From positions 1 to 64,000 of the forward strand of contig JOAA01000041.1 of assembly GCA_000720375.1 (NCBI GenBank): a stretch of 64,000 nt of DNA, read 5' to 3'. The position numbers and the translations under genes are program-made. This DNA comes from Rhodococcus rhodnii. GTDB lineage: Bacteria; Actinomycetota; Actinomycetes; Mycobacteriales; Pseudonocardiaceae. The notes beneath the pieces are model-generated. The model searched no databases. It saw only the letters and a program-made list of their open reading frames with translations, and was not told where the DNA came from. Positions 56,968 to 64,000 of the stretch are shown here, piece after piece; position 1 is the stretch's first letter, and each line of letters starts with the position of its first letter.

Positions 56968-57860
56968 AGATCGGATTCGGCGCCCCGGTGTCGGGCGCCT
57001 GGGCAACACCTTCGAACGTCGCGAGGTTCGCCGAGTCGGCGCAAGAGCTCGGCTACTCGTCGTTGTGGACGTTCCACCGGTTGCTGGTCCCGGCCGAGCA
57101 TGGACTGGACGCGGTATATCGGAGTGTCCTCGACCCGACGGTGGTCATGTCGTTCATGGCGGCCAGGACCTCGACCATCCGGCTCGGCGTCGCGCTGATC
57201 AACTTCCCGTTCGTTTCGCCGACGTACGTGGCCAAGCAGTTCTCGACCCTGGACTTGCTGTCGAACGGCCGGATCGACCTCGGCCTGGGTGCGGGCTGGC
57301 TGGAGGAGGAGTTCGTCGCCTCCGGCGTGTCCTCGGCTCGCCGGGGCGCTCGGACCGTGGAGTACCTGCAGGTTCTGCGGACTCTGTGGGCGGACGAGGT
57401 GAGCGGCTTCGACGGCGAGTTCTATACGGTGCCGTCGTCACGGATGGACCCCAAGCCCGTGCAGAAGCCTGGCCCGCCGGTGCTTCTCGGCGGTGTCGTG
57501 CCCGCCGCCCTTCGTCGCGCCGGGCGCATGGCTGACGGCTGGATGTCCCGCAGCGCCACCAACTTGGACGAGATCTCGGCGCAGATCGCCATTGTCCGCT
57601 CGGCCGCCGCCGAGGCAGGCAAGGACCCGGGTGCTGTCCGCGTCGTCGTTCGTGGCGTAGTGCGGCCTGGCGAGCGCGTGGGCCGGCTTTCCGGGTCGTA
57701 CTCGCAGATCCGTGCCGACGCCGAGTGGCTCGGCGAGCAGGGCGTCACAGAGCTGTTCTACGACCTCAACTGGGACCAGCGAATCGGCAACCCGGACGTC
57801 TCGGCCGAGAGCGCCACCGAGACCGCCCAGGAGCTCCTCGAAGCCCTGAAACCCTCGTGA
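56964..57860 (+). CDS. LLM-class flavin/F420-dependent oxidoreductase
   Basis: 298-aa luciferase-like (beta/alpha)8 enzyme: MKIGFGAPVSGAWATP, RFAESAQELGYSSLWTFHR, LGVALINFPFVSPTYVAKQFSTLDLLSNGRIDLGLGAGW and PVLLGG are typical. Cofactor probably F420 or FMN; substrate unknown. ATG 56964 overlaps the upstream stop. Its own stop lies inside the palindrome 57854-57899. Confidence 0.87.
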   Translation: MKIGFGAPVSGAWATPSNVARFAESAQELGYSSLWTFHRLLVPAEHGLDAVYRSVLDPTVVMSFMAARTSTIRLGVALINFPFVSPTYVAKQFSTLDLLSNGRIDLGLGAGWLEEEFVASGVSSARRGARTVEYLQVLRTLWADEVSGFDGEFYTVPSSRMDPKPVQKPGPPVLLGGVVPAALRRAGRMADGWMSRSATNLDEISAQIAIVRSAAAEAGKDPGAVRVVVRGVVRPGERVGRLSGSYSQIRADAEWLGEQGVTELFYDLNWDQRIGNPDVSAESATETAQELLEALKPS

Positions 57861-57899
57861 GTGTTTTGGCCGGTTCTAACCGGCCAAAACACTCACGAG
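57854..57899. repeat. Perfect 46-bp palindrome between convergent genes
   Basis: Both arms are 22 nt (57854-57875 and 57878-57899, starting CTCGTGAGTG and ending CACTCACGAG) around a 2-nt centre, with no mismatch. It includes the LLM stop codon and ends 1 nt before the def stop. It can act as a bidirectional terminator and looks like a mobile or REP-type palindrome. Confidence 0.9.
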
Positions 57900-57900
57900 C

Positions 57901-58473
57901 TCAGTCCTGGAAGGGATCAGGTTCAGTCGCCGGGTCCCACGAAAGCCCGGGTACACCCCACCCGTTGCGCTTGAGCATCTTCTTGGACTGCTTGGCATAG
58001 CGGCCGACCAACCGGTCCAGATACAGCAGGCCGTCCAGGTGATCTGTCTCGTGCTGTAGGCAGCGGGCGAAGAACCCGGTGCCCTCGACCGTGAGCTCGG
58101 ATCCGTCAACATCCTGTCCGGTCACCCGCGCCCACGAGGCCCGGCCGGTCGGGTACGTCTCGCCCGGCACCGACAAGCAGCCTTCGTAGTCGTGGTCGGG
58201 ATCCGGCATGGTCTCCGGACGTTCGGACGTCTCCAGTACCGGGTTGATCACCAGGCCGCGGTGGCGCACGCCTTCGTCGTCCGGGCAGTCGTAGACGAAC
58301 AGGCGCAGCGGGACGCCGATCTGGTTGGCCGCAAGGCCCACTCCGTTCGCGGCCGCCATCGTCTCGAACATGTCTTCGACAAGCTGCTGAAGTTCGGCGT
58401 CGAATGTGGCAACTTTGTCGGTGGGGTTGTGTAGAACAGGGTCACCGACGACACGGATCAGGTGTACGGCCAT
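57901..58473 (-). CDS. def: Peptide deformylase
   Basis: 190-aa metalloprotease removing formyl from nascent N-termini. Motif 1 [10 protein letters not shown] (44-53), motif 2 EGCLS (97-101, metal Cys99), motif 3 HETDH (141-145). The ATG at 58473 gives the family N-terminus [13 protein letters not shown]; an upstream reading to 58539 is not needed. Confidence 0.95.
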   Translation of the reverse strand: MAVHLIRVVGDPVLHNPTDKVATFDAELQQLVEDMFETMAAANGVGLAANQIGVPLRLFVYDCPDDEGVRHRGLVINPVLETSERPETMPDPDHDYEGCLSVPGETYPTGRASWARVTGQDVDGSELTVEGTGFFARCLQHETDHLDGLLYLDRLVGRYAKQSKKMLKRNGWGVPGLSWDPATEPDPFQD

Positions 58474-58634
58474 GGCAGGCACTCTATCCAGCGGCGACTG
58501 CCGGATCCGGACGCGCCGGGTGACATGGCCGACAGTCAAGAGCGGGGGCGTGATGTAATGACGGGGCGGAAATCACATGCGTGTGATTCTTCCCAGACGG
58601 GTACGGGAATCCTGACCGCGAACCGAGGAGCCGG

Positions 58635-58931
58635 ATGGACGCCGCAGAGGCACTGGTCCCCGAGGGCGGGCCGCACGACGGCTTGACCGAGCGGGAACGG
58701 GTGATCCTCGCCTTCGAGCGCCAGTGGTGGAAGTACGCCGGCGCGAAGGACCAGGCGATCAGGGAGATCTTCGGGATCTCACCCACCCGTTACTACCAGT
58801 TGGTCAACGACCTGATCGAGAAGCACGAGGCCTTGATGGCCGATCCGTTGCTGGTGAAACGCCTCCGGCGGCTCCGCAGCGGTCGGGTCCGGGTCCGTGG
58901 AGCACGAAGGCTGGGTGTCGAACAGACATGA
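58635..58931 (+). CDS. DUF3263 protein
   Basis: 98-aa protein: LTERERVILAFERQWWKYAGAKDQAIREIFGISPTRYYQLVNDLI is the DUF3263 signature and looks like a helix-turn-helix; a basic tail follows. It overlaps the next gene by 4 nt, a pairing known in mycobacteria. Possibly DNA-binding. Confidence 0.88.
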   Translation: MDAAEALVPEGGPHDGLTERERVILAFERQWWKYAGAKDQAIREIFGISPTRYYQLVNDLIEKHEALMADPLLVKRLRRLRSGRVRVRGARRLGVEQT

Positions 58932-59530
58932 CCTCACCCGAGCAGGCAGGACCCACCCGGCCGGCTCGCCTGGCCGGACTGGGCCTGCTCGCGCTCGCCC
59001 TGATCGCGCTGGTGATCGGACTCATCCAACTGCTCGGGGGTGGTGATTCGGAGCAAGCGGCCCCGCCGCCTCCGTCCTCCGAATCGCAGCCACCGCCGCC
59101 ACCACCGTCGGAGACGCCGCCGACGAGCGCGCCGCCGGCCCCGCCGACGAGCGCCACGAGCACGGTGCCGCCCGCGCCGCCGACCACGACCAGCTCCACG
59201 CCGCCTCCGGCACCTCCGACGCAGCCGCCGCCACCGAACCGTTCCGAGCCGGTCCGGGTCTACAACAACAGCTTCATCGAAGGCTTGGCCGAGCGCGCCG
59301 CGAACGACTTCCGCGCCGGTGGCTGGAACGTCGTCGACACGGGCCCGCACCAGGGCAAGGTTCCGGTCACGACGGTCTACTACCGGCCCGGCACCGCTGA
59401 GGAGGCGCAGGCCAAGGAGCTGGCGACGCAGTTCGGCCTGCGGGCCGAGCCCCGCTTCGACGGCATCAAGGACGCCTCGCCCGGCATCATCGTGATCGTC
59501 ACCCGCGAGTACAACGAGAAGTCCAAGTAA
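58928..59530 (+). CDS. LytR_C-domain envelope protein
   Basis: 200-aa membrane-anchored protein. One transmembrane helix (~17-38), then a Pro/Ser/Thr-rich linker (~45-105) and a C-terminal LytR_C domain (VRVYNNSFIEGLAERAANDFRAGGWNVV...TTVYYRPG). Likely in the wall-proximal space. Coupled to the DUF3263 gene. Confidence 0.88.
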   Translation: MTSPEQAGPTRPARLAGLGLLALALIALVIGLIQLLGGGDSEQAAPPPPSSESQPPPPPPSETPPTSAPPAPPTSATSTVPPAPPTTTSSTPPPAPPTQPPPPNRSEPVRVYNNSFIEGLAERAANDFRAGGWNVVDTGPHQGKVPVTTVYYRPGTAEEAQAKELATQFGLRAEPRFDGIKDASPGIIVIVTREYNEKSK

Positions 59531-59609
59531 GAATCCCCTGCTCAGCAGGTCCGTGGAACACGCACGCCCAGGTAACGTTGTTAAAGGTGCAACGGTGTAA
59601 TCAACTGGG

Positions 59610-60521
59610 TTGGTGGTGGCGGTGGACGAGTACTCCAAGACGGTTATCTCCGTCGCCAAATCGGTGACTCCGCACGTGGCAAGCGTGCGGCTGGACAACG
59701 GCAGCGGCTCGGCCGTCGTGTTCGAAAACGGCCGGCTGCTGACAAACGCGCACGTCGTCGGGACCGCGAGGCGTGGCACGGCCACATTCGCGGACGGTAG
59801 TGACGCGACCTTCGAGGTCGTCGGATCCGACCCGCTGTCGGATCTCGCGGTGCTCAGTGCCCGGGGCGAGATTCCGCCACCGGCGACGTTGGGCAACGCC
59901 GACGAACTTGAGGTCGGTCAGCTCGTGGTCGCGGTCGGCAACCCGCTCGGCCTCAACGGTTCGGTGACCGCGGGCGTGGTCAGCGCGCTCGGCCGCGCGC
60001 TTCCGGTTCGCCAAGGCAAGACGGGCCGGGTGATCGAGGACGTCATCCAGACCGACGCGGCGCTCAACCCGGGCAACTCCGGCGGCGCGCTCGCCGACTC
60101 CGAAGGCCGTGTCGTCGGGATCAACACAGCGGTCGCCGGGTTCGGCCTTGGTCTCGCGGTGCCGGTGAACGTGACGACGATGCGGATCGTGCAGACCTTG
60201 GTCTCCGACGGCAGAGTCCGCCGGGCATACCTCGGCCTGGTCAGCATGCCCGCGCCGCTGCCCGACGACGTGGCCGCACGGACCGGGCAGAAGGCCGGTC
60301 TTCGGGTCGTCGAGGTCGTGACAGGCAGCCCCGCGCACAGGGCAGGACTGCACGCGGGCGACCTCGTGCTCACCGTCGGGCGTAAGCAAGTCAGTGACGC
60401 ACAAGGCATCCAGAAACAACTCTTCGCCGACGCGATCGGATCTGAGCTGCCGGTGACGGTGTTGCGTGGCGGAGCCATGGTCGACGTCTTCGCGACGCCG
60501 ACCGAGCTCTCCGTCCGTTAA
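59610..60521 (+). CDS. HtrA-like trypsin/PDZ serine protease without signal peptide
   Basis: 303-aa S1C protease: catalytic H48 (LTNAHVV), D78 (DPLSDLAVL) and S157 (GNSGGA), with a PDZ domain from ~205 (YLGLVS...PAHRAGLHAGDLVLTVG). Unlike mycobacterial HtrA/PepD there is no transmembrane helix or signal peptide, so it is predicted cytosolic unless exported otherwise. The GTG at 59610 is uncertain as other GTGs follow. It converges on the AAA ATPase with a 4-nt overlap. Confidence 0.85.
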   Translation: MVVAVDEYSKTVISVAKSVTPHVASVRLDNGSGSAVVFENGRLLTNAHVVGTARRGTATFADGSDATFEVVGSDPLSDLAVLSARGEIPPPATLGNADELEVGQLVVAVGNPLGLNGSVTAGVVSALGRALPVRQGKTGRVIEDVIQTDAALNPGNSGGALADSEGRVVGINTAVAGFGLGLAVPVNVTTMRIVQTLVSDGRVRRAYLGLVSMPAPLPDDVAARTGQKAGLRVVEVVTGSPAHRAGLHAGDLVLTVGRKQVSDAQGIQKQLFADAIGSELPVTVLRGGAMVDVFATPTELSVR

Positions 60522-62758
60522 CGCGACTTCGCGTAGGCCTCCAGCGAGGCCAACTGGGCTGGGTCGAGGGAAGGCCGGACGGTCTCCCTCGCCTTGCCCA
60601 GGTGCGCCGCCGTGACCACTGTGGCCTCAAGGGATTCCCGCATCGCGGTCAACGCGGCCTCACGGATCAAGGCCGCGCAGTCCGCTGCCGAGTAGCGATC
60701 CAACGTCTCGCCAAGGGCATCGAGATCCACGTCGTCGGCCAGCGGCGTGTTGCGCGCCGACGAGCGCAGGATCGCCGCCCGGGCTTCGCCGTCGGGCGGC
60801 GGGACGTAGATGATCCGCTCCAGTCGGCCTGGCCGCAGCAATGCCGGGTCGATCAGCTCGGGGCGGTTGGTCGCGCCGACAACGATCACGTCCCGCAACG
60901 GCTCCACGCCATCCAGTTCGGTGAGCAGCGCGGCGACCACACGGTCGGCGACGCCTGAATCGCTGGACTGGCCACGGCGAGGGGCCAACGCGTCGACCTC
61001 GTCGAGGAAGATCATGGCCGGTGCGGCTTCCGCGGCGCGACGGAACAACTCCCGCACGGCGCGCTCGGACTCGCCGACCCACTTGTCCATCAGCTCGGCG
61101 CCCTTGACGGACATCACGTTCAACCGGCCCGTCCCGGCCAACGCGCGGATCAGGAACGTCTTACCGCAGCCTGGCGGGCCGTACAGCAGGACGCCGCGCG
61201 GAGGCTGAACACCAAGGCGGGCAAAGGAATCCGGGTACTGCAGCGGCCACAGCACGGCTTCCGTCAGCGACTGTTTGACCTCGCTCATGTCGCCGACCGC
61301 GTCCAACGTCAGACCGCCGGTCTGCAGGTTGTCCGAAGAGGACATCGAAGTCGGCCGGACCGTCTCCAGTGCGCCGACCATGTCCTCGGCGGAGATCTTC
61401 GGTTCGGGAGCGTCCTTCTGACGCAGCGCCGCGCGGACCGATGCCTCACGCCGCAGTGCGACCAGGTCGGCGACAACGAAGCCGGGCGTGCGATCCGCGA
61501 CCACACCGAAGTCCACATCGGACTCCATGGGGACGTCCCGCATTAGCACGCGCAGCAAGTCGGCCCGCGTTTTGCTGGTGGGCAAGGGAAGTGCGAGTTC
61601 ACGGTCGAGCAGCTCGACAGTCCGCAACCGTGGATCGATGGCCTCGGGGTGCGCGGTCGTCGCGATGATCGCGAGACGCGGCGTGTTCACCGCGGCACGC
61701 AACGAGTCCAGCACGATCGTCGCCACGGGTGGAGGATTGGTAGCGGGCAGCAGAGCGTCCACATCGGTCACCAGCAGCACGGCCGGAGTGCTCTTCTCAG
61801 CCTCGGCGACCGCCGCACGAACCCTCGCCGCCGCGGCATTCGCTTCCAGAACGGCGATCGAGGGCGCCGCCACTTCGACGATGCGGGCGTCGACCGCATT
61901 GGCGACCGAGCGGACGAGGCTGGCCTTGCCGACGCCTTCCGGTCCGCTGACCAAGGCGCCGAGGCGGGGCGCGGCGCCGAGTTTCTTGAGCAGTTCTGGC
62001 CGCTGGAAGGCCAGTTCCAGCCATTCGGTGAGTTTGCGGGCCGCCTCGACGGCGCCCACCAGGTCGGCGACCGGCAGCGGAGCCTCAACGGGTGAAGTGT
62101 CCAGCTCCTCGGCGACAATCACCGCGTCCTCGATGATCTGGCTCTGCGCGGTGACTTGAGTGGAACCGGAGGTGATCTGCGCGGGCTCCGCAGTCCTGGC
62201 GCCATCCCGCCAGCTGACCACTGTGGACGGCGCGACCGCGACGGCACCATCGGGATCCGACGCGGTGATGGTGATCAGTTCGTTGGTCCAGGTCATCCCA
62301 ATGGCTTGGGAGAGCCGTTGCCGTGCCGCGGTCACGTCCGCCTCAGGCGGCGGTGCGAGGTCCTGGGGCAGCAAGGACACCGCATCACCGACCGTGAACA
62401 CCTTGCCCATCAGTGCCAGACGCAGGGTCTGCGGGGTGACGGCGGTCGTGGCGAGCCGCGAACCGGAGACCGTGATGGATCGCGCTGCGAACACCGTCAC
62501 GGGCGAGACGACGACCTCCGAGCCCTCGACGATGCCCAGGTTCGTCAGCGTGATGTCGTCGAGCAGGGCCACGCCGGGAAGGTTTTCGCTCGCCGCGGCC
62601 AAGGCGACGCTGGGCCGCGCGCCGATCAGCCTGACCGAGTCCCACTGCTGCAGGCCAAGGGCGTCAAGGACTTCCGGGTGCAGCCGGACGACACCCCGCC
62701 GGGTGTCGATGGCCGACGGCGACAACCTTGCGGTCAGTGTGATCTGGGGGGAACTCAC
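60518..62758 (-). CDS. Cdc48/p97-like AAA+ ATPase
   Basis: 746-aa tandem AAA+ protein. Residues 1-180 resemble the double-psi barrel N-domain of Cdc48 (RGVVRLHPEVLDALGLQQWDSV). D1 has Walker A GPEGVGKAS (272-280) but Walker B VLLVTDVDAL (327-336), where the catalytic Glu is replaced by Val. D2 is intact: GPPGCGKT (527-534), IFLDEVDA (583-590) and an arginine-finger region. D2 probably powers the unfoldase. It overlaps the MFS-USP gene by 4 nt. Confidence 0.9.
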   Translation of the reverse strand: MSSPQITLTARLSPSAIDTRRGVVRLHPEVLDALGLQQWDSVRLIGARPSVALAAASENLPGVALLDDITLTNLGIVEGSEVVVSPVTVFAARSITVSGSRLATTAVTPQTLRLALMGKVFTVGDAVSLLPQDLAPPPEADVTAARQRLSQAIGMTWTNELITITASDPDGAVAVAPSTVVSWRDGARTAEPAQITSGSTQVTAQSQIIEDAVIVAEELDTSPVEAPLPVADLVGAVEAARKLTEWLELAFQRPELLKKLGAAPRLGALVSGPEGVGKASLVRSVANAVDARIVEVAAPSIAVLEANAAAARVRAAVAEAEKSTPAVLLVTDVDALLPATNPPPVATIVLDSLRAAVNTPRLAIIATTAHPEAIDPRLRTVELLDRELALPLPTSKTRADLLRVLMRDVPMESDVDFGVVADRTPGFVVADLVALRREASVRAALRQKDAPEPKISAEDMVGALETVRPTSMSSSDNLQTGGLTLDAVGDMSEVKQSLTEAVLWPLQYPDSFARLGVQPPRGVLLYGPPGCGKTFLIRALAGTGRLNVMSVKGAELMDKWVGESERAVRELFRRAAEAAPAMIFLDEVDALAPRRGQSSDSGVADRVVAALLTELDGVEPLRDVIVVGATNRPELIDPALLRPGRLERIIYVPPPDGEARAAILRSSARNTPLADDVDLDALGETLDRYSAADCAALIREAALTAMRESLEATVVTAAHLGKARETVRPSLDPAQLASLEAYAKSR

Positions 62759-64000
62759 GCATGCGAGCCTACGGGTTCTGGCGCCTTGGTGAGGGCAGGG
62801 TTCACGATCAGGATGTGGGCCTTGGCGTGTTGCCAGAGCTCCTGGCTGGCGCTGGCCTCCATCAACGCGGACAGCCCGCCGTGCGTCGGCGCGCCGACCA
62901 CGATCGCTCGTGCGCCATGCTGGTCGGCGTACTCGGCGACGAGCCGGCCGATGTCGCCGTGCCGTGAGGCGCCGTGGAGCACCTGCCCGGTGACGCCCTT
63001 GACCCGGCTGATCTGACGCTGGACCACCGCCTCGGCGGCCTGCGGGTCCTCGCCGACGGTCACGGCCTGTTCCTGGACGTGCACCACGTGGACAGTCCGG
63101 TTGTGCACCTTGGCCAGATTGACGGCAGCGTCAACCACGGCGTCGGCGGTGGGCGAGTCGTTGATGGCGGCCACGATGACGTTGCCCTGAACCGGCGTGG
63201 CCGGAGCCTCCTGCACTTCTTCGGCCTGGGCGAGTTCCTTACGTGCCAACGAAAGGATCCCGATGCCGAGCACCAACGCGGCCGCTCCGATGTAGAACGG
63301 CACGTGCACGTTAGTCGCCTCGACCAGCTTGCCCGCGGCGAACGGTGCCAGACCGCCGCCGATGAACCGCACGAAGCCGTACGCCGCCGACGCGACGGGT
63401 CGCTCGACCGGCGACACGCTCATCACGGCTTGCGTGGTCACGGTGTTGTTGATGCCGATGAACACACCGGCCACGATCACCAGCACGACCAAAGCCGTCG
63501 TCGAGTCGGTCCAGATCGCGATGCCCAGCATCACCACCGCGAACAGGGCGAGGTTGATGCTGAGCGTGCGGGCGATGCCGAACCGCCGCTGCAGCCGTGG
63601 CGCCGCGAACACCGAGAAGATCGCGACCAGCAGGCCCCAGCCGAAGAACACGAATCCCAGTTGGATCGCACCGAGTTTCATCGGGAACGGCGCGTACCCC
63701 AGCATCGTGAAGAACGCCCAGTTGTAGCAGAGCGCGGTCAGCGACAGGATCAGCAAACCTCGGTGCCGCAACGCTTTCAGTGGCTCGGCAAGAGACATCT
63801 TGCGTTCCGGTTTCGGCGTCGGGTCAAGCAGCACGACCGTCGCAAGGAGGGCGATCGCCATCAACACCGCGACGCCGAAGAACGGCCCACGCCAGCTGAC
63901 CTCACCCAGCAGGCCGCCGACCAACGGGCCCACGGCGATGCCGAGGCCGAGCGCGGTCTCGTACAGGATGATCGCGCCGACGAACCCGCCGGTCGCCGAC
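62755..64000 (-). CDS. MFS transporter fused to a universal stress protein domain (partial)
   Basis: The reading frame continues past the window end, so the N-terminus is missing. The visible part holds about ten transmembrane helices of a DHA1-type MFS transporter (GLGIAVGPLVGGLLGEVSWRGPFF, then FIGINNTVTTQAVMSVSPVERPVASAAYGFVRFIGGG). A C-terminal UspA domain of ~135 residues follows (NVIVAAINDSPTADAVVDAAVNLA ... ARAIVVGAPTHGGLS). USP domains bind ATP/AMP or cyclic nucleotides in relatives, so the pump may sense energy state. GTGA overlap with the AAA ATPase gene suggests one operon. Confidence 0.85.
   Translation of the reverse strand, partial: SATGGFVGAIILYETALGLGIAVGPLVGGLLGEVSWRGPFFGVAVLMAIALLATVVLLDPTPKPERKMSLAEPLKALRHRGLLILSLTALCYNWAFFTMLGYAPFPMKLGAIQLGFVFFGWGLLVAIFSVFAAPRLQRRFGIARTLSINLALFAVVMLGIAIWTDSTTALVVLVIVAGVFIGINNTVTTQAVMSVSPVERPVASAAYGFVRFIGGGLAPFAAGKLVEATNVHVPFYIGAAALVLGIGILSLARKELAQAEEVQEAPATPVQGNVIVAAINDSPTADAVVDAAVNLAKVHNRTVHVVHVQEQAVTVGEDPQAAEAVVQRQISRVKGVTGQVLHGASRHGDIGRLVAEYADQHGARAIVVGAPTHGGLSALMEASASQELWQHAKAHILIVNPALTKAPEPVGSHA

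Overview
The window reads as a high-GC actinomycete chromosome, most likely Pseudonocardiaceae (Amycolatopsis/Kibdelosporangium/Lentzea type; genus not resolvable by eye). Reasons: the rlmB-cysS-ispF-ispD-carD / lpqE-radA block matches the Mycobacterium tuberculosis Rv3579c-Rv3585 order, there is a clear DasR regulator with dre boxes, an EspG/PPE-type module, an ectABCD cluster, F420/LLM-type enzymes, DUF3263/LytR_C proteins and many GTG/TTG starts with 4-nt overlaps. Almost all DNA is coding.

Layout. 1-8 kb: repeat element, then housekeeping block rlmB, cysS, HAD, PPOX, ispF, a defective-looking ispD and carD on the minus strand, diverging from lpqE-radA (disA is missing behind radA). 8-19 kb: ECF sigma plus membrane partner, trehalose genes otsA and a fused otsB-trehalase, ThrE exporter, tRNA-Thr, a molybdopterin oxidoreductase and a TetR regulator sharing the same operator. 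19.3-27.2 kb: accessory island with a two-gene family of alpha/alpha-toroid proteins (first copy frameshifted), a prokaryotic viperin homologue, an Abi-alpha-like gene with DUF445, then a CRP-type regulator followed by a class III nucleotide-cyclase-like protein. This is the best candidate for an undescribed defence or stress system. 27.3-35.3 kb: aldo/keto reductase, ectoine/hydroxyectoine operon ectABCD, SARP/AfsR regulator, SGNH hydrolase. 35.6-39.3 kb: ESX-like accessory module (154-aa protein, DUF3558 lipoprotein, PPE-like protein, EspG) and DUF3159. 39.2-44 kb: amino-sugar catabolism (nagK, nagA, SIS-type deaminase) with dasR and two dre boxes, split by a repeat island of GGCGCGCC units spaced about 22 bp. 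44-48.8 kb: MFS pump, threonine dehydratase, small membrane protein, secreted S1 protease. 48.8-56.3 kb: thiamine genes thiE, thiO-thiS-thiG and thiC-thiD with two TPP riboswitches, interrupted by MarR, a voltage-gated channel and a gutted transporter-like pseudogene. 56.3-64 kb: zinc-ribbon protein plus LLM oxidoreductase, peptide deformylase, DUF3263 and LytR_C, an HtrA-like protease, a Cdc48-like AAA ATPase and an MFS-USP fusion that runs off the window.

How parts work together: trehalose and ectoine genes give osmoprotection; nagK/nagA/SIS are predicted to be controlled locally by DasR; the thiamine genes are under TPP feedback; and the viperin island appears to be one transcription unit from a promoter with an overlapping inverted repeat. 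All assignments come from reading the sequence; no database search was run.
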